From: Silene latifolia
Lineage: Eukaryota > Streptophyta > Magnoliopsida > Caryophyllales > Caryophyllaceae
DNA length: 64,000 nucleotides
Reading direction: 5' to 3'
Assembly: GCF_048544455.1 (NCBI RefSeq)
Contig: NC_133537.1
Location: 13,639,541 to 13,703,540, forward strand
The notes beneath the pieces were generated by a model that was not told the DNA's origin, did no database searches, and saw nothing but the letters and a program-made list of their open reading frames with translations. The translations under genes and the position numbers were made by a program. Shown here piece after piece: positions 32,091 to 42,493 of the stretch (the first letter of the stretch is position 1; every line of letters begins with the position of its first letter).

Positions 32091-34070
32091 TTAGCTAGGT
32101 TGCCAAAAGGAGACGGCACCAAAGATCCTCCCTTTCCAACCCTGCAGCATCCAGTTCTTATCCTCATCCACCACAAAGTCCTCAAGGTAATTGGCCTTAA
32201 CCCTAGCCTTTGCGCCCTTGAAGAGCTCGCGGTCTAACGGGAGCTGATTCAACCCAGCCCTAGATGACCGCACCTGCCACAGCTTATACGATTCAGGCCT
32301 TTGAATTCTCTCAGCACCCTCACACGCTACAACATTCATAAGCTCTTTCCCAGCGATCTCACTCTCAATCAACTGCCTGGCATGTTCTTCCCGAGGCATA
32401 GTAGCTTCAAATACATCAAAAAGGGCCGCAAAATGGAACAGTGCCTCTTTAAACCGGGTTAGGAAAAATGGAGCATTGAAGCTCCCACTGAGAATCCCAT
32501 GAATGAAAAGCTTGGGGTTTAACTGCTTAACCAAACTCAAGAACGCGTCTTTTGAGCTATTGGCCTCAACTGTCTCATCAAGTAGGGTTGCAGACCGACA
32601 AATACTATTGACTATCACTGTTTCATCGCTCTCACTTTTAAGATCCTCAGGCTTAATGCTACTCCAATTCTGCGCAATGGCCTGAAATTTAAAGGGAACA
32701 TTAAATCTCTCACAATACCCGGATAAACGGCGTCCTGTTGCCTCAACCTTCTGGGCTGGTCGAAACCCTTGCTGGGGAATATCGATCCCAGTGATACGGA
32801 GCTCCGGTGGGCCACCACTTCGCTTTGAAAGGGCCTGGATCAGACAGGGCCATTGCAGGCCCAATAGTATGCCAAAATCAATTATGTGGATTTTCTTTGC
32901 AGTCTCAACCCACTTCAAGATTGTCCTATTGGCAAGAAAAAATGTCATCCTTTGGTAAGGAATTGCTGTAACAAAGACCCTATATGCCTTTAGAAATTCA
33001 AATGACGAAATTCGTGTATCAATGATGTCAGTTGAAAACGTTGAGCCAGTCCCGGCTATACGAGCCTCCAGAGCATTAGCAAAGTAATGGGCAACCCTCT
33101 CAATGCTATCTCCATACTGAGAGGAATGCTGCCTTATTTGCTTAAGCCTCTCATTTGCACTCCTAAGATCAAAGCTTGAAACAGCTTCAGCACACTGATT
33201 GAGTAGAGCCCCAAGATCAACTTCTTCGACTGAATGACTCGACTTCTTGCCTCGTGTGGTTCGACCTTTAGATCCTTTCTTCGGCAACTTCTCACTAAGA
33301 GTCGAAGCATCAGCCGTGTTTTTCGTAGATAACAATATATCATCAAATTCCTCCATCTCAACATAATCTTCATTTGAAGATGCTTGCAGCTTGTTTCCCC
33401 TACCATCTTCATAACCGACTTCATCCCTTTGACGGTTTTTCTTTCTTCTTGGAGGGGCCACTAATTTCTTATCTTTCTCCGGAATGATTTCCGATATAAG
33501 CGTGCTAACAGGGGAATTCACTACCCTATTCTTTGAATTCTCACTAGAATTCTCACTATTGCTCATTTGCAAAAATGAATTAGCAAGGTCATCCAAACTC
33601 AGAAAAGGCTCTAATGGCATTTCGTTTGGTGTCGCTTTTGACTCGGAGTTGGTGTGGCCATTATAATGAAACCCATCAATTTCATGCTCGCCATTCCGAT
33701 GCAAAGATGACACTAGATCATGATCATCCGGTGCATACGGCTCTCCAAGAACATCATACAGAGATTTCTCAGTAGCCTGCAAAGCCCTGTATTCCTGCAC
33801 AGTTGCAGGAGTCTCATCCAACTCCTCTTCCAACAGAATATCACCCAAGAACTTGATGCAATAATCAGAAAAATCTGGGATTTCTACAGAATCTGCACTA
33901 ATATTCCAACTTTCATTTAAGCAAACAAAATTGGGTTTGTCATCAAACAAATCAGCGGTTTCGAAAACCTCACCGTTTTCAATCTCACTAACATAGTTTT
34001 GTTGATCTGAAAAGTTTGAAAGAATATCAGGGTTGTCTCTCAACTCAGGGTTAACAGCTACCGGATACAT
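32091..34070 (-). CDS. SCL14-like: GRAS transcription factor, SCL14 type (GRAS-4)
   Basis: Intronless frame of 659 residues starting MYPVAVNPELRDNPD. The N-terminal motif IPDFSDYCIKFLGDILLEEE and ATVQEYRALQATEKSLYDVL is kept. The acidic linker is shorter than in GRAS-2 (EEFDDILLSTKNTADASTLS), which explains the smaller size. The GRAS domain begins near residue 284 (VDLGALLNQCAEAVSSFDLR). It has IHIIDFGILLGLQWP (near 393), GGPPELRITGIDIPQQGF, APFFLTRFKEALFHFAALFD, ERIQRPESYKLWQVR and MLQGWKGRIFGAVSFWQPS. Leucine repeat I differs from its neighbours at LGALLNQCAEAV. It is the nearest relative of GRAS-2, consistent with tandem duplication that included more than 300 bases of 3' flank. Confidence 0.92.
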   Translation of the reverse strand: MYPVAVNPELRDNPDILSNFSDQQNYVSEIENGEVFETADLFDDKPNFVCLNESWNISADSVEIPDFSDYCIKFLGDILLEEELDETPATVQEYRALQATEKSLYDVLGEPYAPDDHDLVSSLHRNGEHEIDGFHYNGHTNSESKATPNEMPLEPFLSLDDLANSFLQMSNSENSSENSKNRVVNSPVSTLISEIIPEKDKKLVAPPRRKKNRQRDEVGYEDGRGNKLQASSNEDYVEMEEFDDILLSTKNTADASTLSEKLPKKGSKGRTTRGKKSSHSVEEVDLGALLNQCAEAVSSFDLRSANERLKQIRQHSSQYGDSIERVAHYFANALEARIAGTGSTFSTDIIDTRISSFEFLKAYRVFVTAIPYQRMTFFLANRTILKWVETAKKIHIIDFGILLGLQWPCLIQALSKRSGGPPELRITGIDIPQQGFRPAQKVEATGRRLSGYCERFNVPFKFQAIAQNWSSIKPEDLKSESDETVIVNSICRSATLLDETVEANSSKDAFLSLVKQLNPKLFIHGILSGSFNAPFFLTRFKEALFHFAALFDVFEATMPREEHARQLIESEIAGKELMNVVACEGAERIQRPESYKLWQVRSSRAGLNQLPLDRELFKGAKARVKANYLEDFVVDEDKNWMLQGWKGRIFGAVSFWQPS

Positions 34071-34471
34071 CCCGGTTATTTTATCAGGTAATAAATCAAA
34101 CCGGTAGCGCGCGTAAAAAAAGTTTCAATCAAACTAACAGCTAGAAAAGAAATGAGCAAACCCAACAAAATCCCACTAACAAAATACAATTACTTGACTT
34201 ATAAAACTTTGAAAAACCAAAAATTAGGACAAGTTTCTCTCAGGCAATAGATCAAACAGGTGGTGTGCATGAAGAATTTTCAATCACAATGACAAGTAAA
34301 GAAGAAATGAGCTACACCAACAAAAACCCAGTAACAAATACAATTACTTGTGACTAACAAAACTTTGAAAAAAAACAATTGGATTTTTTATTTTCTGGGA
34401 TTACACAAGGGGTTGATAGTCAAGATTCTATGAGCTTCAAGGAAATTTATAAAACAGTCGGTAAACGAGTA
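34071..34471. other. GRAS-4 leader/promoter region
   Basis: This contains ATAAATCAAACCGGTAGCGC and, further out, CAGGCAATAGATCAAACAGG, the same two leader phrases seen upstream of GRAS-2. No TATA box is certain. Confidence 0.45.
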
Positions 34472-35569
34472 CTCTCTCTTTCGGTCATTTGTTGTCTTTT
34501 CTAATTTGGGTGTGTCAATCATTTGTTGTCTTTTATATTTTAAGAATAAACTTGATTAATAATTTGATTATTCTCATTCAAAATTATTCCACTTGTCATT
34601 TGTATTTATTTTTGCAGTACATTTTTTACTCAATACAGTACTTTTTGCACCAAACTTTCCATTTGTTTGCCCTTCACTAAAAAAAATTAAACCTAATTCT
34701 CTCTCCCTTCTCTCTAATATTGAAACATTAACCATCTTCAACCAAATTAAAATTCTTCAATTATGAACGATTATTCAAGTGACGAACTGGTAATTGATTC
34801 GTTTATCCTATATTACTTTAATTTGAATATTTTTATGATTTAATTTCTTTTTAAATTAGGGTGTACTATAAGGGTCCTGATTTATCAATCATATCAATTT
34901 GCTAAAGTTAAGCGTTTACTCAATTTGCTACCATTACAATTACTGATATGCTGTTAGTATTTCTTATCAATTTACTTCTAATTTTGATCTCTTGCCGTTG
35001 GATTGTTGAAACTGATTAACGTAGTTGGCTCGTGTTCTTAATTTCTGACTATATTGTTTTGTTTATTTTTCTCCTCTTTTTTTCTCACAGTAGTACACAA
35101 TCTACACCATATTGCTTTTTTTTTTTCCATTTTAAATTCAATATTGTACGTACGTGTTCAATGCAGTACATAAAAATTATAATGTGAGTTTCTCAAAATA
35201 ATTTTTTTTTTTGGTCTAAACCATCTGGTAATCCGAACCACATTGGGCCGACTAATCCGGATGATATTGGTTTGGAAAATTTTCCGAACGACGTGTAGAC
35301 AGTGGGCATCATTTTATTACGGGAAAAGAGTTCACTAGTGTTGAGGAGATGAAAAAAGAAGCTGAATAAATGGGACGTGAAAATATTAGAGAGAGAGGTT
35401 AGAGAGGGAAAATGAAAGGGGAAATGAGGGGTAAAATTGTCAACAGTGTACTGTATTGAGTAAAATGTGTACTGCGAAAATCAGTACCCGTCATTTGTAT
35501 TGACCTTATTCTCTTTCCTTGGTCTTTGTGCCAAAAACAAATAACAACAATTGACCGGGACGGAGGGAG
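34472..35569. mobile_element. Stowaway MITE interrupted by another MITE
   Basis: TA-flanked inverted ends: CTCTCTCTTTCGGTCA at 34472 and TGACCGGGACGGAGGGAG ending at 35569, with TA at 34470-34471 and 35570-35571. Without the inserted element (34602-35487) it would be about 212 bp, a normal Stowaway length. Confidence 0.8.
34602..35487. mobile_element. Mutator-type MITE (copy 2 of the GCAGTAC-ended family)
   Basis: The left end GTATTTATTTTTGCAGTACA with TTTTTTACTCAATACAGTAC is the inverse of the right end (GTACTGTATTGAGTAAAATG, then TGTACTGCGAAAATCAGTAC). A 9-base flank is nearly duplicated (ttgtcattt / ccgtcattt), as expected for Mutator-type insertion. It shares its ends with the element at 5052-5765, but the middle differs and has no GC-rich cargo. 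Confidence 0.75.
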
Positions 35570-35697
35570 TACTATGTATGGAGTTGTTTCATTCTATAAG
35601 AATAATATCGAAAGATATTATTCGAGTTTGTGTATATTGTAACCTTGAGGTGCAAATAGTGTATATTGTATTTAGGAAAATAGTATTAGTTTTAGCA

Positions 35698-36042
35698 TCC
35701 CCTATTTACTAAAAGAATAGGCAAAACTACAAATTTTCCCGCCTAAACTACATTTCCTATTTTGATTATATCTTTTATTTACTTTCTTATTTGGATGTAA
35801 TTTATTTTTAAAATTTGTCCCTAAGATTTTTATGGTAAAAAGTTCATTCTTTGTATGCTAAATCGTAACTAAATAATATGCTTAATAAAAAAATTATTAA
35901 CAATTTCATTAATTTTGTTTATAAATATATATACAATTCATGACATTACTCAAATTTTTTATTAGTTTTATAATTAATTTTTTTTTTCTAAAAATAAAAA
36001 CTCTACAAATACTGTGCATTTATTGCGCGGGATCTAAACTAG
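35698..36042 (+). mobile_element. Non-autonomous Helitron inside the Copia 5' LTR
   Basis: It starts TCCCCTATTTACTAAAAGAA after A and ends GCGCGGGATCTAAACTAG before T. It has the same subterminal and 3' end sequence as the Helitron at 6046-6565. About 345 bp, no coding. Its removal leaves a continuous LTR (…TTTTAGCA / TATCGTATT…). Confidence 0.75.
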
Positions 36043-36180
36043 TATCGTATTATTTAGTTACCTTAGTCGAATAACGAAGGATATATATATGTATATGCTT
36101 TGCATCGTGATTAATCAATACGAGAAGTATCATCTTCACCATTCTTCCGTTTTACATGGTATCGTGAACCAGTTAAACAC

Positions 36181-36204
36181 AAAAAAAAAAAAAAAAAAAA
36201 AAAA
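36181..36204 (+). repeat. Poly-A run
   Basis: A run of more than twenty A residues in the Copia leader between the primer-binding site and gag. Confidence 0.9.
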
Positions 36205-36954
36205 TCTAACAAAAACAAAACCCTGCGAGGCGACAAGGGCAAAGACACAAAACTCAAAACCATTCCCATAAATTCGCCCCTTTACCTTCACCCATCAGAC
36301 AATCCGAATTTGACACTGACACAAATCATCTTTAATGGTGATAATTATGAATTGTGGGCAGATGCTGTTAGGAATGGTCTCGATGCGAATAATAAATTGT
36401 CTTTCGTTGAAGGAAAGGTTAAAAAGCCGTCAGATGTCGATGGAGACGAGAGTCTTGAAGTAGTGGCTTAGCGACAATGTAAAGCCATGGTGAAAGCATG
36501 GCTGCGAAACGTGATTGATACTAAACTACATCCGAGTATCGATTTCAATATGGCGGTTGCAGAAGTCTGGGAGGAATTAAAGGATCGGTATTCAGCCGGA
36601 AATAACCAAGAGTTCATCAATTAAAAGGAGAACTTAATGAATGTAAACAAGGACGAGAAACTGTGGTGGAGTATTATACTCGACTAAAAACTATTTGGGA
36701 CGAACTTGCAAATTACAGCAAAGTTCACAATTGTACTTGTGGCGCGACAGCTTCGATAGCTAAGGAGCGAGAACAAGAGAAGGTCCATCAATTCTTGATG
36801 GGATTGGATACAACTTTGTACGGTCATGTCTGTACAAATCTTTTGATGGAAGAACCGATTACCTCCCTAACTCGTGCGTATGCCCTAATCTTGAGGGAAA
36901 AGCGACATTTCAACATAACGAAGAATAAGGAAGAAAAGAACGAGGCAGCCATGG

Positions 36955-37430
36955 TGTGACGATACGCACACTTGAACCCTTAGTTTTATTTATGCTTATG
37001 TAATTTCATTTTCCTTGTACATTTGTAGTAAGTAATTTCTTAGTTTAGCATAGTTTTAGAATAGCTTTTATTTCCATAAATAGGTATATCGCTATTCTGA
37101 ACTAAACTTGTAATTTCAATGTTTCCTGCTACCAGGACCAAACTATCAAATTTGCCTCTATGAGAGGTGCTAGTCAATCAAAAACCGCTTCTCATCCAAA
37201 AGCTTGTTGTTGCTTGTTGCTTGCTTTCAATAATCGTATTGCTTACTTTTATTGCTTTCGTGTGCCGGATTTGATAATCGTGACTAGGATTCCCGACACA
37301 CACCGACCCGAGACCGATTACAAATAAACTAATGATCCTTCACTAGAGCTTAACGCTCTCGCTTGCATTCTTGTCGTGTGTTAGACAAGGGTGCGCGCCA
37401 CGGTCCGGCTCAAAGGCCCGGACCGTGACA
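36955..37430 (+). repeat. Gypsy 5' LTR (476 bp)
   Basis: TGTGACGATACGCACAC ... GGACCGTGACA; same length as the 3' copy. Confidence 0.93.
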
Positions 37431-40400
37431 TTTGGTATCAGAGCTCGGTCTTCACGACGAGCCGCGCTACGATGACGGGAAAGAACACGGAACCGAGTGG
37501 GAACAAAGGAGAAACTAGGGCCCGGGTGACGGCCTTAGAGAAACTACTTGAGGAAAAACTTCCTTATCTGGAAGGACTCGTGGTGAGCCTCGGGGGAACT
37601 CACCAAGCCGTAGACGAGACGGTAAAGGGGCATGAGGCTCGCCTAGAAGTCGTGAATGAGACGATAAAGGGGCATGAGGCTCACTTTAACGCCATAGAGG
37701 CAATGATTCCGCGTGAGTACGCGGAGGAGATGGGCTATCTCCATGAGAGAGTCGGACAACTCGAGAACATGTGTAATACACTAATGAGAATGGCCGCAGA
37801 CGGGAGTTTTGGGGGAACTCCCAAAGTGAAGCCGCCTACACCCCACAAGTATTGTGGGGCGAGAGACTCGAAAGAAGTCGACAACTTCCTCTTCGACATG
37901 GAGCAATTCTTTCGAGCTAGTGCGCTCGACGAAACACTGAAGGTCACTACCGCAAGCATGTATCTAATTGATGATGCCAAACAATGGTGGCGCTCCAAAT
38001 ACGCCGAGATTGAGGCGGGGAGCATAGTCTTTGGAGTCATGGGACGATTTCAAACGACTCTTCAAGGAACAATTCTATCCGGAGAATACCGACTTCCTAG
38101 CTCGAAGAAAACTCAAGAGCTTGAAGCATACGGGTTCTATTCGGGAGTACGTGAAAGCTTACTCGACGTGTATGCTAGAGATATCTGATATGACCGAGAA
38201 GGATCGCGTGTTCCAGTTTGTCGATGGTTTGAAAGAGTGGGCTCAACGAGAGATCATGCGACAAAGGCCCGAGTCCCTCTCCGCTGCAATGACCACGGCC
38301 GAGAGGCTAGTCGACTATTATTCTGAGCGCGAAGCGGCACAGAAAAAGGTATTCCCAGCAGCGAGCGGAAGTAGCCCCAGATTTGGAGGGAACACGTCGC
38401 AAGCCAAAACTCCTTCTACGGGAAATAGTCGATTCCGTCCAGGAGGAGATTATAGGAAGTGGGGGCAAGCTAATTCCACCCCAACTTCCTCAAAGGGGAG
38501 CACTTCGGAAGCGTCTACCGCTAGGAAACCGTTTGCTTGCTTCTTATGTAGAGGACCACACCGAATGTCTGAGTGTCCGCACCAGGGGGAGTTCAACACC
38601 CTCAAGAAGAATTTATCTAAGATGCCGGTTGAGCCAAACCGCGAAGGGACGGACCATGAAGTCGACCCGGGGGATGATGATGGGTTCAATGAACAAGGAG
38701 AAGTGGCACGGATGGGGGCGGTGCACATGATGTGTTCAATGGGAAAATGCGCCAACCTTTCCGAAGCCAAGTCCACTGAGCTAATGTACGTTGAAGTAAA
38801 AATCAATGGAATTTGCACTCGTGCCATGATAGACACGGGGGCCTCCCACAATTTTGTTACCCCGGATGAGGCGAAACGGCTCGGGATGGAGATAAACCGA
38901 GAAGGAGGAAGGATGAAAGCTGTTAACTCCAGTGCTCAGCCGATTCAGGGCGTGGCCAAAGATGTAGTGATCAAGATGGGTGAATGGAGCGGGAAGCTCG
39001 ACTTCACCAGCGTCCCGATGGATGACTTCAAGATTGTCCTCGGAATGGATTTCCTAAAGCGAACACCGACCTTCCTGGCACCCCATAACGGTTCCCTTAT
39101 GATGGTCGGGTCAAACCTTTGCTTGGTGAAGGCCGTGGGAGGAGATCGTAAGATGAAGGGACCCCTTCTTTCGGCGATGCAATTGAATAGAGGACTTCAA
39201 AAGGGCGAGCCAACTTATTTGTGTACCGTGTCCATGAAAGAGGACACTTCTGCTGAATCAAAGGAACCCTCGATAATGCGGGTGTTGGAGGACAACAAGG
39301 ACTTGATGCCAGATTCTTTACCTATGAGTCTTCCACCTCGACGCTCGGTAGACCACCAGATCGAGCTTCTTCCAGGGACAAGACCTCCTGCTCGAGGACC
39401 ATACCGCATGGCACCTCCGGAATTAGCTGAACTTCGAAAGCAGCTAGATGATTTAATTCGCTCGGGTGGTCGATTCGACCTTCTAAAGCCCAATATGGAG
39501 CCCCGTGCTCTTTCGAAGAAACAAGATGGTAGTCCGAGATTGTGTATCGACTATCGGGCCTTAAACAAGTTCGTGAGGAATCGCTATCCCATTCCTTTGG
39601 TAGCGGACTTGTTCGATCAGTTACAGGGCGCTGTGTACTTCAGCAAGTTGGATCTGAGATCGGGTTATCATCAAGTTCGGATTGTCGAAGGAGATGAGCC
39701 AAAAAATGCTTGCGTGACGAGGTATGGGTCTTTCGAATGGTTGGTCATGCCTTTGGCCGACAAACGCACCGCCACATTTTGCACTCGATAAACCATGTAT
39801 TCCATGAGTACTTGGACAAATTCGTGGTGGTGTACTTGGATGATATCGTTGTGTATAGTCGCTCTTTGGCTGAACACGCCGAACACTTAAAGCTTGTGTT
39901 CGCGAAACCGCTGGAACAATCACTTATTTGTCAAAAAGGAGAAGTGCGAGTTTGCCCAACCCGAAGTCAATTTTCTCGGCCACATCGTGGGAAAAGGGAG
40001 ACTTAGAATGGATCCGAAGAAGATTACCGCCATCAAGGATTGGGGCACCCCGAGAAACGTGTTCGAGCTTCGCTCTTTCTTGGGGCTAGCAAACTACTAT
40101 CGGAGATTCATCCGGAAGTATTCTAAAATAGCCCCCCCTAATCGATTTGTTGAAAAAGGATATCAAGTGGGAGTGGTCTATCGACAGAAAAAGAGCCTTT
40201 GAGAGGCTCAAAGAAGCGATGATTCAGGGAACCCGTATTGGCACCGCCGGACATCACCAAGCCATTTGAAGTAGAGATGGATGCGTCTGATTATGCCCTT
40301 GGGGGAGTACTCCTCCAAGAGGGTCACCCAATGGCCTTTGAGAGTAGAAAACTGAATGGGGCCGAGACTCGGTATCTTTGCCCAAGAGAAGGAACTCCTT

Positions 40401-42017
40401 GATATTGTTCATTGCACTGCGGGGATGGAGACACTACCTCTTGGGATCGAAGTTTATTGTCAAGACGGATAACACCGCGGCATCCCACTTCCTAACGCAA
40501 CCCAAGCTCAACGGTAGACGGGCAAGATGGCAAGAATTGTTGGCGAGTTTGATGTGGAGTTCACTTATCGACCGGGAGCAGCAAATAGGGTCGCTGATGC
40601 CCTAAGCCGTAGATGCGACTTGGCCACACTGCATATGATCGCTCACTTGTCCACCACCACCGTGGTCACAGATATTCGAGCTAAGGCAAAGGAACACCTC
40701 GACCAAGACCCAATGGCGAGGACTCAAACAGATTGGCCTTAGAAGGAAAGACTCGCAAGTTTTGGGTGGAAGATGGGCTTTTATTCACGAAAGGACATCG
40801 CATCTTTGTTCCAAAGGCGGCCGGATTGAGGAAGATGCTTCTACAGGAGTGCCATGATACCTTGTGGGCGGGTCATCCGGGATGGCAGAGAACCTTATGC
40901 TTATTGAAGAGAAGTTACTATTGGCCCCAGATGAAGGATGATGTGATGGAGTACACGAAGACATGCCTCATTTGCCAGCAAGATAAGGGAGAGAAAAGAA
41001 GCGGGAGGGTGTTAAATCCGTTGCCGTACCTACACGACCATGGGAGAGTATCTCTATGGACTTTATCTCTGGGTTGCCGAAGGTAGGGGCGTTAAGTGTG
41101 ATCCTTGTCATTGTGGATCGATTCTCAAAATACGCACTTTCATTCCTCTTCCTAAGGCGTGTAGCGCTGAAGAAACTGCCACCATGTTCTTCAGACATGT
41201 TGTGAAATATTGGGGATTGCCTCAAAGTATAGTCAGTGACCGCGATTCTCGCTTCACGGGACTATTTTGGGGAGAATTGTTCAATCTCCTGGGTTCGAAG
41301 CTGCGGATGTCCTCAAGTTACCATCCTCAAACGGATGGCGGATCGAACGATTCAATAGCATCTTTGGAAGAGTATTTGAGACACTTTGTTGGGGCAACTC
41401 AAATGGAGTGGGTAAGACTCCTTGATGTTGCCCAGTTCTGTTTTAATGTGCAGACGAGCTCTTCATCCAACAAGAGCCCGTTTGAGCTTGTTACAGGTCA
41501 ACAACCGCTATTGCCTCCCACGATTGCGAGATACATATGGAGGCCGGACAAAGAAAGCCCACGAGTATGTGAAAGAATGGAACGTGAATGCCGAAATTGC
41601 TCGAGCTTACTTGGAGAAAGCGTCTCGCCGCATGAAGAAGTGGGCGGATCAGAATCGGAGACCAAGGGAGTTTAAAGTAGGCGACATGGTCATGGTGAAT
41701 CTGAACAAAGAGCATATGAGATTCCTACGAGGACGAGACAAGCGTCTAGTGCGGAAGTACGAAGGCCCCATCCAAGTGATCAAACAGATTGGGGAAGTAG
41801 CATACAAGTTGGACCGCCCTGCCTGGATGAAGTGTCACCCTGTCTTTCATGTGAGTTGTCTAAAGCCTTACCATCCAGATCCTGAAGATCCCACCCGCAA
41901 CAAGAGCAAGCGCGCCAACATCCGCTCCAATCAACTTCCAGCGACATCAGCCGACTGAACCAGCCATGAAGATTTTGAAGCGTTGCCAAGGACGGCAACA
42001 GATTATGTGGGGGAGAG

Positions 42018-42493
42018 TGTGACGATCCGCACACTTGAACCCTTAGTTTTATTTATGCTTATGTAATTTCATTTCCCTTGTACATTTGTAGTAAGTAATT
42101 TCTTAGTTTAGCATAGTTTTAGAATAGCTTTTATTTCCATAAATAGGTATATCGCTATTCTGAACTAAACTTGTAATTTCAATGTTTCCTGCTACCAGGA
42201 CCAAAATATCAAATTTGCCTCTATGAGAGGTGCTAGTCAATCAAAAACCGCTTCTCATCCAAAAGTTTGTTGTTGCTTGTTGCTTGCTTTCAATAATCGT
42301 ATTGCTTACTTTTATTGCTTTCGTGTGCCGGACTTGATAATCGTGACTAGGATTCCCGACACACACCGAGCCGAGACCGATTACAAATAAACTAATGATC
42401 CTTCACTAGAGCTTAACGCTCTCGCTTGCATTCTTGTCGTGTGTTAGACAAGGGTGCGCACCACGGTCCGGCTCAAAGGCCCGGACCGTGACA
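42018..42493 (+). repeat. Gypsy 3' LTR (476 bp)
   Basis: TGTGACGATCCGCACAC ... GGACCGTGACA, preceded by a polypurine tract. Confidence 0.93.

Larger units (their letters stand above)
36955..42493 (+). mobile_element. Ty3/gypsy retrotransposon with both LTRs, broken
   Basis: It is flanked by CATGG target duplications (36950-36954 and 42494-42498). Parts in order: 5' LTR 36955-37430; tRNA-Met-type primer-binding site TGGTATCAGAGC just after it; gag about 37470-38640 with a zinc knuckle ([13 protein letters not shown]); aspartic protease near 38820 ([12 protein letters not shown]); reverse transcriptase 39440-39970 (YLDDIVVYS); RNase H about 40250-40600; integrase 40830-41600 with the HHCC and DDE regions; polypurine tract GTGGGGGAGAG before the 3' LTR 42018-42493. 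No chromodomain is recognised after integrase. The coding region carries several breaks. The LTRs differ at about 7 of 476 sites by eye, so insertion was roughly 0.5-1 million years ago under usual plant rates. Confidence 0.92.
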
